A stretch of DNA of 64,000 nucleotides from Candidatus Rhodoferax mariagerensis (lineage in GTDB: Bacteria > Pseudomonadota > Gammaproteobacteria > Burkholderiales > Burkholderiaceae_C), in contig JADKAW010000020.1 in the NCBI GenBank assembly GCA_016719055.1, forward strand, positions 1 to 64,000, given 5' to 3'. The translations under genes and the position numbers were made by a program. Below are positions 52,054 through 62,198 of the stretch, in pieces. Below the pieces are notes generated by a model. That model saw nothing but the letters and a program-made list of their open reading frames with translations. It was not told where the DNA came from and made no database searches. Numbering within the stretch: the stretch's first letter is position 1; every line of letters starts with the position of its first letter.

Positions 52054-52971
52054 CTATTTGGATTTTTTGGCCATGGAGCGGCGAATGGCGGCGTTGATTT
52101 CTTCGATCGAGCGTTCAATGGCCGCGTCGTCAAAGATCTCGGCTTCACTGTCCGGCCAATCTGCATGCACGGTAGAGGCAAAGTCACCTTTGCCAATCGC
52201 CTCGGTAGACACGCCACCACGGGTTGAGTCAAAACCGTCCGGGGTTTCCCATTCCAATGCCAGGCAAGTGACGTTGTCAGAGGTGGCGCCGGCTTGACGC
52301 AAGGCCTGTTCTACCAGGTCAGGCACGGCAGCATGCACAGGTTTGGAATCAAGGTCGTTCAAGATGTCCCGGTCTGACACGGAGGACCAAAGGCCGTCCG
52401 AGCACAACAAAAGGCGATCACCCTGTTGCAACGACACCGGTCCCTCAATTTTGAAAAATGGCTTGACGGGTGACCCCAGGCAGGTAAACAGCACGTTGCG
52501 GTTGAGCTTTGTGAAGCTGCGCTCCTGCACCGGTCGGCTTTGGTTCTGTTCAATCAGGGAGTGGTCGCGGGTTCTGGCCAGCAGCGCGCCCCGACGAGAC
52601 AGGTAAAAACGTGAATCGCCACAATGCGTCCAGGTGACCGTGCCGTCCTGCACCACTGCCACCACCACGGTGGTGCGTGGGCAGTCGAGCATGCCATGGT
52701 CGGTGCCGTAATGCAAAATTTGCCGCTGTGCAGTCATCAGCGCTTCTGCCAGAAACGCCTCTACATTCGCCAATTCAGGAAGGGCTTCTTTTTGAAACAG
52801 CGTGGCAATGGTTTGCAAGGCAAGCTGCGCCGCCACCTCACCTTCAGGGTGGCCGCCCATGCCGTCGGCCAGGATAAAAATGGCCGCGGAGCGGGTGTAG
52901 CAGTAGCCCATGCGGTCTTCGTTCTTGCGCCGTCCACCTCGTCGGCTGATCTGGAACACCGAGAATTTCAT
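52054..52971 (-). CDS. PP2C-family Ser/Thr protein phosphatase
   Basis: A 305-residue metal-dependent phosphatase. Metal-binding motifs ADGMGGHPEGEVAA, HCGDSRFYL, LLLCSDGLW and ATSDNVTCLALE are all present. The C-terminal 45 residues are acidic and unlike the phosphatase core. Its ATG overlaps the stop of the upstream kinase gene (ATGA), so the pair acts together on common targets. Confidence 0.94.
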   Translation of the reverse strand: MKFSVFQISRRGGRRKNEDRMGYCYTRSAAIFILADGMGGHPEGEVAAQLALQTIATLFQKEALPELANVEAFLAEALMTAQRQILHYGTDHGMLDCPRTTVVVAVVQDGTVTWTHCGDSRFYLSRRGALLARTRDHSLIEQNQSRPVQERSFTKLNRNVLFTCLGSPVKPFFKIEGPVSLQQGDRLLLCSDGLWSSVSDRDILNDLDSKPVHAAVPDLVEQALRQAGATSDNVTCLALEWETPDGFDSTRGGVSTEAIGKGDFASTVHADWPDSEAEIFDDAAIERSIEEINAAIRRSMAKKSK

Positions 52972-53974
52972 CGTGACTTCTTGCCCAGGTCAGTGGCCTT
53001 GACCACGGTTTTCTTGGTCCCTTCCACCATGTTTTCAAACTGTAAGCGGACCTTTTCACCCATGCTAAGCCGTGTGTATTGGCGTTGTCCGACACGGTTG
53101 AGCTCTTTTGCAGCGCAAACACCGACTGTGGCCGTGACAAGGGATCAAGGGCCATGCACCATTGCACCACCTCGATCAGGTTGTCTGAATAAATACCTTG
53201 TAGGCGTTTTAGCGCCATTGCCATTCGATCCGTGGCGGTGCGCTGCGGCGCTTCGTTGGGGGGAAAACCCAGCATGCAGGCATACATGCAGGCACCAATG
53301 GCATAAATGTCAGTCCAGGGGCCCATGGTACTGTCACGCCGGTACATTTCTGGCGCCGCAAAACCAGGCGTGTACATCGGGCGGATAAAGTTACCCTCTT
53401 TGCTCAGGACTTCGCGCGCAGCGCCAAAGTCAATCAGCACGGCCTTGTTGTCATCGGTGATGAACACATTGGCAGGCTTGATGTCCAGGTGCAACATCTT
53501 GTGCTGGTGAACAATGCGCAAGCCGCGCAAAATTTCGTCAAACAGTGAGCGAATGGTGGATTCCCGAAACACCTTGGCTTGTTTGAGATCACGCGCCGTA
53601 ATGATGAACTCTTGCAGGCTGGCGCCTTCCAGGTAGTTCATCACCATGTAAACCGTCTCGTTTTCCCGAAAAAAGTTCATCACGCTGACCACTGACGGAT
53701 GAGAGATTTGGGCCAGCGAGCGGCCTTCTTCAAAAAAACTTTTGAGCCCCAGCCGGTAAAGCGACAGCTTTTCGGGCGGCACCTGTGGTGCCAGCGCACC
53801 CGGTTCGCGTGTTGCCAACGATGCCGGCAAATATTCCTTGATAGCCACCTGCACCCCATCGGCCCCGGTAGCTAAATACACCACCCCAAATCCACCTGCA
53901 GCCACCCGACGAATGACCCGGTAGCCCCCGATCAGGGTGTCTGGGGGGAGTGGCGAAGGCTTAACCTTGGACAT
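52968..53974 (-). CDS. Eukaryotic-like Ser/Thr protein kinase (one frameshift near the 3' end)
   Basis: Kinase motifs: glycine loop RVAAGGFGVVYLA, Lys in VAIKEYLPASL, catalytic HLDIKPANVF and DFGAAREV. The uninterrupted frame leaves the family after ALQK and would run to 52844 over the phosphatase gene. Adding one G near 53095 restores ELNRVGQRQYTRLSMGEKVR and a stop at 52970-52968 that overlaps the phosphatase ATG, giving about 336 residues. This strongly suggests a sequencing error or a very recent mutation. No transmembrane segment is seen. It is divergent from yicC. Confidence 0.88.
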
Positions 53975-54050
53975 ATTTTCAATTGAAGCACTTCTAGTGG
54001 GGTCAGAACCGGGTTATTCTCGAATTCATTCACTCAAAATAGAATATCCC

Positions 54051-54968
54051 ATGGCAGTTTACAGCATGACCGGCTTTGCCTGTGCCCAGCACAGCGGCGG
54101 GAGCACGACAGCAGACACCGACCACAAAATCAGCACAGGCGGTCGTTTGGGCATTGAGATAAGGTCCGTCAACAGTCGCTATCTTGATTTGTCGTTTCGC
54201 TTGCCGGAAGAGCTGCGCTCGTTTGAGCCGTTCCTGCGCGAAAGGTTGGGGGCAAAACTCACACGCGGTAAGGTCGAGGTGCGAGCCGCTTTTGAAAACG
54301 CTGCCCAGATACAGATCGCGGAGCCGTCCACCCGATTGCTGCAGCGGCTCAACGCCATTCAGGACAACGTCAAGGCCTGGCTGCCTGATGCCCGGGCCTT
54401 GAGCGTTGCGGAAGTCATTGACCTGAGTGCGAGTGATCAAACCAGCCAGAGGGACTGGCAGCCGGCAGTGGTCGAACTGACAGAAACAGCGCTGAACGCC
54501 CTGATGTCAGCACGTGAGCGTGAGGGTGCCCGCCTGGCCCTGATGTTGCTGAACCGCATTGCCCAGCTGCGGTCGCTGGCGACCCAGGCTGCACCGCTGA
54601 TTCCGCAGCTGGTGGCACAACAGCGCCAGCGCTTCCTGGACCGCTGGGCCGATGCGATGCAGCTCACCGAAGGACAGGCCATGCCAGACATGGTCAATGA
54701 GCGCGCGTTGGCCGAAGCCACGGCATTCGCGATTCGCATTGATGTCGCCGAAGAACTAACACGACTGGCCTCGCATCTGGACGAGCTGGAGCGACTGATA
54801 AAAAATGGGGGAGAAATCGGCAAACGGCTCGATTTTTTAATTCAGGAATTGCATCGAGAAGCCAATACGCTGGGCTCAAAATCAGCAGCCCTGGAACTGA
54901 CACATATTTCGGTTGACATGAAGGTTTTGATCGAACAAATGCGCGAGCAGGTGCAGAACATAGAGTAA
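54051..54968 (+). CDS. yicC: YicC family endoribonuclease
   Basis: A 305-residue YicC-like protein, a stress-related endoribonuclease family. The start VYSMTGFACAQH, RSVNSRYLDLSFRLPEELRS and the C-terminal DFLIQELHREANTLGSKSAA are diagnostic. ATG 54051 begins MAVYSMTG. gmk normally follows yicC; here an integrase begins 200 bases on, so the island inserted at this junction. Confidence 0.95.
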   Translation: MAVYSMTGFACAQHSGGSTTADTDHKISTGGRLGIEIRSVNSRYLDLSFRLPEELRSFEPFLRERLGAKLTRGKVEVRAAFENAAQIQIAEPSTRLLQRLNAIQDNVKAWLPDARALSVAEVIDLSASDQTSQRDWQPAVVELTETALNALMSAREREGARLALMLLNRIAQLRSLATQAAPLIPQLVAQQRQRFLDRWADAMQLTEGQAMPDMVNERALAEATAFAIRIDVAEELTRLASHLDELERLIKNGGEIGKRLDFLIQELHREANTLGSKSAALELTHISVDMKVLIEQMREQVQNIE

Positions 54969-55076
54969 GGTTTCGTGGGGTCTCTTACCACCCCAAAACA
55001 ACCACCTAAGTCATTGATTTTTAATGGAAAGTCGTCTCAAGAGGTAGCAAGCAGTCTCAATGTAGCGCACGATTTG

Positions 55077-55147
55077 TGTGGGGTTTTTTGTGGGGTTCGA
55101 TGGTGAACCCCACAGCTTCGGGCAATTTCCCGATTCCGAACCCCACA
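55077..55147. promoter_or_regulatory. Array of four 10-bp sites upstream of the integrase
   Basis: TGTGGGGTTT at 55077-55086, TGTGGGGTTC at 55089-55098, and the complement GAACCCCACA at 55105-55114 and 55138-55147. The middle pair forms a perfect inverted repeat with six-base loop. They lie 22-92 bases before the integrase ATG and may be integrase arm-type or repressor sites. Confidence 0.7.
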
Positions 55148-55168
55148 AATTCCTCTGGAGGCCGCGCC

Positions 55169-56491
55169 ATGACTGGGTTTGTGAAGAATGCTACCGACAA
55201 AAATTTGAGGGCTTGGCTCAACGCCGGGCCGGTTGATCGAGGGGTGGGCGATGGCCTGACCTTCTTCGCCAAGGAGGCGAGTGCCCGTCAGGGCAAGGCC
55301 TCTTGGATACTCCGCTATCGATTTGGAGGACGCGAAAGAGAAAAGGTAATTGGGCGCTACCCCGACATTTCGCTCAAGGATGCCAGAGAGTTGGCCCGAA
55401 AAGATCGTGCGCAGCTCCAGCAAGGCGTGGATGTCGGGGCGGTCAAGCGCCAGGAGCGGCTCAAGGCCATCGACATGCACAACGTCGAAGGGCTAGCCAA
55501 GATCTGGCACGAACGCTACATCAAAAGCAAGTACAAACACCCGGAAGTTGTAGAACGCGTTATCCGCCTCCACATCAAACCGGTCATCGGAAAGCTGCCC
55601 GTAGAGGAAGTCCGTCCCATCCACATCGATGGCGTTCTGACCAAAATCGTGGCGGGCGGTGCGCCAACGGTCGCAAATGATGCCCTGCGGTACCTGTTTC
55701 GCATGTTCCATTTTGCGGTTAAGCGCAAGTGGATCGAGTCCAATCCCGCATATGGCTTCGAAATCTCCGACGCAGGCGGAACCGAAAAATCACGCAGCAG
55801 ATGGCTCAACCGTGAAGAACTCGCTGCACTTGCCGCAGCCATGCGCGAAACCCCTAACTTCGGCCGCCTCAATGAATTGGCCACATGGCTACTTCTCGCT
55901 CTATGCGTCCGAAAAATGGAATTGCTGTCGGCAAAATGGTCAGAATTCGACCTTGATCGGGGAGTCTGGCTGCTGCGCCCCTCTCGAACCAAGACAGGTG
56001 TCGCCATCGACATTCCACTGGCGCCGCCGGTAGTCGAATGGTTAAAGGAACTCAAAGTTTTTTCTTGCAACCATCCTCACCTCTTTCCCGCCCGGCGACT
56101 CATTCACATGAAGGCAGGCGTGCCCAGGAAGAATCGGTTTGAACATATCAGTCCGGATACATTGAACGTGGCGCTCAAACGGTTGCCCCTTGACGACATC
56201 GAGCATTTCACCGTGCACGACATGCGCAGAACCGCCCGCACCCATATGGCCGCTATAGGCGTGGATCGCTTTGTCGCCGAGCGGGCCCTAAACCACAAAA
56301 TCCGGGACGTTGAGGGGGTTTACAACCAGTATGACTACTTCGAAGAACGCAATGGTGCCCTGAACCGCTGGGCAATGCTGCTTGCGGCGATCGGTCAAAG
56401 GGATTCGGAAAATCTGGCAAAAGCGGGTAGCGAACGCCCCGGTGGGTGCGGTCAGTCATTGACCGGGATTTCAAGGGGAATACTGACCTGA
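55169..56491 (+). CDS. Tyrosine-type site-specific integrase (P4-like, DUF4102 arm domain)
   Basis: A 440-residue integrase. The N-terminal arm-binding domain reads WILRYRFGGREREKVIGRYP and DISLKDARELARKDRAQLQQ; the catalytic residues are Arg in CVRKMELLSAKW, His-x-x-Arg in HDMRRTARTH, a later His and the nucleophile Tyr in VEGVYNQYDY. ATG 55169 follows CTGGAGG with seven-base spacing; the open frame extends upstream through the 10-bp repeat array, but without family character. It marks the left end of a genomic island just after yicC. Confidence 0.93.
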   Translation: MTGFVKNATDKNLRAWLNAGPVDRGVGDGLTFFAKEASARQGKASWILRYRFGGREREKVIGRYPDISLKDARELARKDRAQLQQGVDVGAVKRQERLKAIDMHNVEGLAKIWHERYIKSKYKHPEVVERVIRLHIKPVIGKLPVEEVRPIHIDGVLTKIVAGGAPTVANDALRYLFRMFHFAVKRKWIESNPAYGFEISDAGGTEKSRSRWLNREELAALAAAMRETPNFGRLNELATWLLLALCVRKMELLSAKWSEFDLDRGVWLLRPSRTKTGVAIDIPLAPPVVEWLKELKVFSCNHPHLFPARRLIHMKAGVPRKNRFEHISPDTLNVALKRLPLDDIEHFTVHDMRRTARTHMAAIGVDRFVAERALNHKIRDVEGVYNQYDYFEERNGALNRWAMLLAAIGQRDSENLAKAGSERPGGCGQSLTGISRGILT

Positions 56492-56743
56492 AAAATACCG
56501 TTCATGATGAAAATCCTCTAAAAAATCTTACTCTGATCAATCGCCCCTTGGCATGCATCCACGGCGTGCGTCATGCTGAGCCGAGTTGCAGCGAAGCTGC
56601 CGTTGACGTTGCCTGTTCGACCTGCTGGTCCGGGCCATAGGCTGTCAGTAGCCGATGACCGGTATCTGGATGTTGAAATAAACTTGAACTGATTCCTGGG
56701 GCCGTGGAACAGCCCGTCATTCCCATCTTTTGGGCGCTAGAGC

Positions 56744-56965
56744 ATGAAGCAATTTGAATTTCGACTCAATATTTCGGAACAACAGTACCTGAACTACTAC
56801 CGAGGGTCGGTCAGTCAAATCATTGTCAGGAGCACCACTGGAGCGACGATTCAGTTTCCGGCTTCGCTGCTCACGAAATTTGTCACTTCTAGCGGGGTCC
56901 AAGGCCACTTTCTTCTGACTTGTGACGACGCATTCAAGGGATCTAATGTCCGACGAGTGGATTGA
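56744..56965 (+). CDS. DUF2835 family small protein
   Basis: A 73-residue protein beginning MKQFEFRLNISEQQYLNYYR with GSVSQIIVRSTTGATIQFPA and GVQGHFLLTCDD, closely matching DUF2835. Function unknown. It is separated from the integrase by 250 bases in which I see no gene. It may belong to the island cargo or to older chromosome. Confidence 0.75.
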   Translation: MKQFEFRLNISEQQYLNYYRGSVSQIIVRSTTGATIQFPASLLTKFVTSSGVQGHFLLTCDDAFKGSNVRRVD

Positions 56966-57255
56966 TCGCTCTACGAGATTGGTTTTCCATGTTGCTGCCG
57001 GTCGTGAGTGCGAACAACGTGCCCAGTGCAGACGGTCACGACCTTGATGACCTGACGTTCGCCGGTTCGACCAAATCTGTCAAAGCAGTCATTCGGTTCG
57101 CGACATCAGATTTCCCAGTTGGCGGTCAGCAGTGCAGCGTTATGCCAAGATCTCAGTTATGAAAAGTTGTGCTTAGGCAAGCGTGGAAGGAGCCCCTTAC
57201 AAAGGTACTGCGATGCCGTCGTGCGCTTCACATTCCTGTCATGTGAAGATTCTCA

Positions 57256-57491
57256 TGACAGGAAAGCATGGCTCTTCGCCGGCAGTGAACTGGCAGGCCA
57301 ACGTGCAGCCATTGTGATGAGCTTGCTGCAGTCCGCAAAGCTGCATGGGCATGACCCATGGGCTTATCTCAAGGACGTGCTGACTAGACTGCCTGGCCAC
57401 ATGAACAGTCGCATTGACGAGCTGCTGCCGCATCGCTGGCAATCGCTATCCTGAATCAGCGGAACGGTCAAGGTGCCGTGCCTAGTCGCTT
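57256..57491 (+). mobile_element. IS66-family remnant (transposase C-terminus plus right end)
   Basis: RKAWLFAGSELAGQRAAIVM and HDPWAYLKDVLTRLPGHMNS lead to IDELLPHRW, the conserved C-terminus of the IS66 TnpC transposase; stop at 57452-57454. The sequence then runs to CGCTTAC at 57485-57491, the complement of the usual IS66 end GTAAGCG. The left end and most of the transposase are gone: the frame upstream of 57256 is not IS66-like. Confidence 0.75.
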
Positions 57492-57802
57492 ACCATGCAC
57501 GGATACCTGAAGTCCACTTGCCAGGACTGCGCGATCTCGCTTCCCGAAGGGGCAACGCTCACTCAGGCCTATAAGGCGCTTCGTGCTCACCATCCCGCAT
57601 TGAAGTCCTTGGGGAGCACGACGGCGAGATCGGCAGAGTGCTGGGATCATTTGCATCTGTTCTCGATGCGCTCAACACCCTCCGCAATCATGGAAGCGTG
57701 GCCCATCCCAACGAAGACATCGTTGAGCCAGCCGAGGGTGAACTGATGGTCAATGCCGTCCGAACGATTTTTCACTACTTGAGCCAGAAGATGCGATCGT
57801 AA
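57492..57802 (+). pseudogene. Abortive-infection protein C-terminal fragment with HEPN-like motif
   Basis: Directly after the IS66 end, GYLKSTCQDCAISLPEGATL and then, in a shifted frame, GEIGRVLGSFASVLDALNTL and RNHGSVAHP read like the C-terminal domain of abortive infection family proteins. RNxxxxxH fits the HEPN RNase motif R-x4-6-H. The frame breaks near 57612, and the N-terminal part is missing at the IS boundary. Likely a defence gene cut by the IS. Confidence 0.6.
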
Positions 57803-57898
57803 GTGCGGCGTGCCGGGTCACTTCGCACAATTTCGGAACCTTGGGCATGCGTCCTGCGCTTATCGCAAAGCAGGGCGCACAAAATGGATGAGGTCTGG

Positions 57899-59803
57899 TT
57901 AGGCGATCGTTTTGCTTTTGACCCCAGCATTCGTCAAAAGCTGATAGAGGGTCGCAATTTTGGTTCGCGCGCCGCGCTGCGCGCAGTACGTGAAAACAAC
58001 GCGCTGTTTTGCGCGCGTGAACGCTACAAAGAACCCAGCCGTAGCCTCGATCTGATCGTTGGAGAAACTCCACCATGCACCATCATCCAAACCGACAAAG
58101 ATGACGCTGTGATACTCAAGCCCTTTGCTTTTATGGATCGTCATCAGAGGGGTCGCGTGAATGCCTTCATAGGTGTCAAGGGCTGAAGACCACTCGGCTT
58201 CACCGACCTGCGACATCAATAAATGCTCTGCTGCTGAGTCCAGCACCTTGTCAAGCCAGCCGCTCTGTCCGTAAGCTGGATGGACGGCGATCACTCTCTC
58301 TCGGCCGATAAATGCCAAGATATCGTCCACGATCGCCCGTGAAACGGCCTTCGATTTTGGAGGGCTCGGATGGGCGACGCTGAGTTCGAGTGCGTATGTG
58401 TCCAATTCATGGGCTAGCTTGGCCTGCGCAATCTCATCGTCTGGAGCGACGCCCCGCAGGGTGGTGAGCGCCTCCTGGCACACAGTCCAATGCCGCCCCG
58501 CCGGAGCGGTCACAGAGAGACGAAGAACTGCAATGATCAGTTCGGATGCCGCTTCCGCCAATAAATCCTGAAGCAGGATGGATCCGACCATTCCTGCTTC
58601 GTTACGTAGAGGTATCCCGGCAGCTACAAAGGCCTGTTCGAGAATCTCAGCATACTCGCTAGCCTTCTGCCGGACCAGCAAGACAAAATCGCGTGGACCG
58701 ATTGTGTGGGTCTCCATCTCGGTCGCGACAAAGGCGGCTAAGCGTTTCGCCTCGATCTCAGGTGTCGAAAAATCCCAAATGGCACAACTGTCGCCAGCAA
58801 TCGTACCGACAGTCATCGAAACCGGCGCCACGGCTCTGGCATCCAAAGCCTGCGCCAAGACATGCTGGATACGCACCAACTCTGGTGATGATCGATAGTT
58901 GTTGTAGAGCGAACTTCGCGTCGCGCCGAAGTCTCCATCGAAGGCGGTGAAAGGATCTTCCATCGCCATTGCCCAGCGCATGATCTGCTGTTTGTTATCC
59001 CCAACGGCCGTAATCACGGTTTCAGTGTCCAGAAAAACGGTGCAGACCAAGTCATATTGGATCTGTGTGGTGTCCTGGAACTCGTCCATGAACAGATGCG
59101 AGTACGTCAGTCGGAGCGCATCACGCGCCATTGGGTTGACCCGCAACAGAAGTTCGGCGAGTCGGCCAATCATGGAAAATGACAAGGCGCACCTTCTGCC
59201 CTCATGAAGCGACATTTGCCAAAAACGCTCAGCAGCCCACTGAGCAGGTGTCGGATTGCGCCAGCCGTCCAAAGGCAGAGGCGACCCCACCAAATAGCAG
59301 CGCTCGAAGGTTTTAGCCGATATAGCATGGAGGTCGGCGTAAGTACCAACTGAGGTTGGAGGTGCTCCGACCTCTTGATACAGGAAGCCTCGGTAGTCTC
59401 GCTCACCAGGGGTCATGATGTCGTAGTCTGGCCGAGGCCGCCAACGCTCGGGCAGCGCCTGCCCGAAGCGATCGATCAACCCTTTTGCAAAGGCATCGAA
59501 CGTCATTGAGTCGAACCGTTGGGCATGGCTGCGATGGCAGCGCTGGCGAACGCGCGCAGCGAGGTTTGTCGCAGCGTCGCGCTTGAAACTGATCGCGAGG
59601 ATGCGCCTTGGCGCAGGGGCCGCACCCGTTTGAAGAAGATAAGCGGCGCGTTGCGCGAGCAGCTCCGTCTTGCCCGCGCCAGGGCCGGCAATGACAGATT
59701 GATGGTCTGTCGCACGGACGACCTTGAGCGCATTGGCTTCAAGCGCCGTCACGCCCACTGGTTTCCAGTCCTCCGGGCGTAACCGTCGCGAAAGTACGGC
59801 CAT
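57899..59803 (-). CDS. UvrD/PcrA-like helicase, Gabija GajB-like
   Basis: A 634-residue superfamily 1 helicase. Walker A IAGPGAGKTELLAQRAAYLL, Walker B FMDEFQDTTQIQ, motif III VGDNKQQIMRWAMA and motif VI FVAFTRAKQRV are intact. It starts two bases after the stop of an OLD-family nuclease gene, and this gene pair is the hallmark of the Gabija anti-phage system, where GajB senses DNA ends or nucleotide changes and helps GajA. At 634 residues it is longer than the best-studied GajB (about 490), so it may be a related subtype. Confidence 0.85.
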   Translation of the reverse strand: MAVLSRRLRPEDWKPVGVTALEANALKVVRATDHQSVIAGPGAGKTELLAQRAAYLLQTGAAPAPRRILAISFKRDAATNLAARVRQRCHRSHAQRFDSMTFDAFAKGLIDRFGQALPERWRPRPDYDIMTPGERDYRGFLYQEVGAPPTSVGTYADLHAISAKTFERCYLVGSPLPLDGWRNPTPAQWAAERFWQMSLHEGRRCALSFSMIGRLAELLLRVNPMARDALRLTYSHLFMDEFQDTTQIQYDLVCTVFLDTETVITAVGDNKQQIMRWAMAMEDPFTAFDGDFGATRSSLYNNYRSSPELVRIQHVLAQALDARAVAPVSMTVGTIAGDSCAIWDFSTPEIEAKRLAAFVATEMETHTIGPRDFVLLVRQKASEYAEILEQAFVAAGIPLRNEAGMVGSILLQDLLAEAASELIIAVLRLSVTAPAGRHWTVCQEALTTLRGVAPDDEIAQAKLAHELDTYALELSVAHPSPPKSKAVSRAIVDDILAFIGRERVIAVHPAYGQSGWLDKVLDSAAEHLLMSQVGEAEWSSALDTYEGIHATPLMTIHKSKGLEYHSVIFVGLDDGAWWSFSNDQIEATAGFFVAFTRAKQRVVFTYCAQRGARTKIATLYQLLTNAGVKSKTIA

Positions 59804-59805
59804 GC

Positions 59806-61786
59806 CTAGTCCCTCCGCAAAGACTTGGCGATATGGTTGAGAACCTCCGCCAGTACAGTCGGCATGCTCTTCTTCAAGTCCTTTTTTGTGATGTGCGTCA
59901 AGGCAGTAAGGTGCGTTGCCGGTTTGCTGTTGGTTAGAAAATGATAGCGATAGGCCGGTAGCAGTTCAGGGGAACTCTGGAACGGTCCGGTATACAGAGT
60001 GAGTCCTGGTCCTGCGGTTCCGAGGACCACCTCCGCAGCCTTGTCTACCGCCATCTTCGGACCGCCCCCCTTGGGGATGATCGCTTGGTAAGCATCAGGG
60101 AACGCTTCCAGCATGACTAGATCAAGATCGAGCGGCGCTGAGAAATAGACGCCGTGCTTCTTGAGGCAATCTATCCAGCCCTTTAGTATCTTGCGATCCT
60201 CCGGATCTTGCCAAGTTTGCATCGCTGCAAAATTTTCGTCGGACAACACGCCGCCTTCGATCTTCAAGAGAACAGCTTTTGGCACACCAAATTCGATGAG
60301 CTTTTCGATCACCGTCTTCACTCTGCCAAAGCCACCACCTTCGCGCCCCAGATCGAGATCCAGCAGGGTTGCGTGCGGGATACCTAGCTGATTCAGCAGC
60401 CGCCAGAAATGCTGCACATGGCGCCCCCAGTGGCACGATGGCAACGAAAGCTGGGTCAACCAGGAGGTCAATCGCCTCCGCCAGGCGAGGTAAGACGATC
60501 CGCTCCGAATCACCTTCAACAAGGAGTACGAACCGGGCGAAATAGAGTTCGGGATAGGCGAGCATGGCGCCACGGACGAACTTGGCGGCCTCACCGGTCC
60601 CTGCCGGCATCTTGATCTCCTTGACCGACGAGACGCGTGTTTTCATATCGCAGCGGCAGTAGCGCACTTCACGCGGATTGATACGGCTCAGCACAGCCGG
60701 GGAATGGCTGGTGACGATGGCTTGGGCCCCTCCTGCATCCGTCAGCGAGCGAACCTGGCGGATGATGCGGGCGAGGAAGTAGGGCGAGAGATGGTTCTCC
60801 GGCTCTTCCAGGGCAAACAGCGTGAGCGCGGGGATGCGCAGCGTGTCGTCGCGGAATCCTTCGACCGTCCCCGCCACCACCTCGCGCTCCAGATCGAAAA
60901 CGGCCGCAGCCAGAGCGAAATAGAAAAGCGATTGCTGTCCGTCGCTCAAAGCGTCAAGACCGCGTTCCTGACCGTCTGGACCTTGTTCGAAAATGACGGC
61001 AATCTTGTTGACGACCTCCTCGAATCGACGACTGACTAGGCTGAGTCTGGGTTTCGTATCGACGTCGTCGTCGTGAAGACCCGACCAACGCGCTTGCAAG
61101 GCCTTAACGATCGCGGCGATTGCCGATTCGCCTTCGAACGCGGCGGCGAGTTTTTCAGCGTTTTCCTGAACGGCTTCCTCGGTTTCGGATGACCATTCGA
61201 TCGCGCGGAGCAGGCGAGCGGCGAGTGCGCCGGCCGTTGCCCGAACCTGAGCTGCCGCGTCTCGGCTGGCGGGTGTGTAGTAGAGCTGAATCAGGCCTCG
61301 ATCCGACGCCGAGACCGGGTGGCACCGTTCCTCAGCCGGATCATCGTCGAGTGTGTCCACCCAGAAAAGGTCCTGCGCAACCTCGCCTTCCACCGTCCCG
61401 TCGTCTTCCCAGCGCGCTTCGAGGCGTAGGCGACAAACAGGCGATTCCCCCTCTCGTTCGATCTGCATGTGTCGGAACGAAGGGGCGATTGTCTCCGGCG
61501 TTGCAGTGCCGTCGGCCAGTTCGGGCAATCCGATCAACACATCAATGAACAGATCCTTGGCTTTTCGGTCGTCGGGATCGTCCTTCGCTCCTAGGTGAAA
61601 ATCTGAACGTAGTACGGTGCGCTGCGCGCGCGACACACCGAACAATTTCGAGAGCGCCTGCAAGAGTGCTGTCTTGCCCGCTGCATTCGGACCCACGACG
61701 GCAGTGATTTCCGATGAAATCGACACTGTTATCGGATCGGGGCCAAAACACCGGAAGCCCGACAGCGTTATAGATTCAATGCGCAC
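59806..61786 (-). CDS. OLD-family ATPase-TOPRIM nuclease, Gabija GajA-like (one frameshift)
   Basis: ABC-type ATPase head: Walker A VVGPNAAGKTALLQALSKLF, signature LSDGQQSLFYFALAAAV, Walker B LFALEEPENHLSPYF and switch His in VTSHSPAVLSRI. A TOPRIM nuclease domain follows: Glu in LLVEGDSERIVLPRL and, in a second frame, DxD in LLDLDLGREGGG. The frame changes near 60430 at a G-run: the first frame runs on to 60122 without family character, the second from about 60425 to 59806. Joined product is about 660 residues. In Gabija, GajA is a sequence-specific nickase inhibited by ATP. No promoter was identified. Confidence 0.83.
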
Positions 61787-62198
61787 TAGCTAGTCCCTCT
61801 GCGTTAAGCAACTCGTTTATTCGGCATGAGTGCTTCAATCGTAACGCAGCTGTTACAGAGGAGCAGTGTCGAGAGGCTTTCTGCGGCTGATGTGGGCCAT
61901 CAGCGGTCGTCCGCGAGCGGCAGCTGTCGAGTATCCCGTCGACACCGATCGGTTGTGGTAGCAGGGTGATGTCCCGAATTGGGATCGCTAGCCGGGCACT
62001 TACCTGACAATGTCTTGCTGATCCACGCTTCAGATAGCTGGATTTCGCTGCGGGGGTGCCGATTCGGACTTTGGCTAAGGCTTTGGTGTGAACATGCACG
62101 ATCGAAATGAGCGAAAGAATGCCCAGCATCGATTCCTGACAGGTCGGAGGCACTGGGTCAGTGTGATGTCGGGCGCTCTCGTTGTACGAGCAACAGCA
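61787..62198. other. Gene-free stretch between the two defence-like operons
   Basis: About 410 bases without a convincing gene, RNA or repeat. Both neighbours read leftwards, so it should contain the promoter of the nuclease-helicase pair. Confidence 0.5.

Noticed and set aside
57803..58186. Plus-strand frame of 127 codons at the helicase 3' end
   Set aside because: Most of it is antisense to the GajB-like helicase, whose motif VI and C-terminus are clear.
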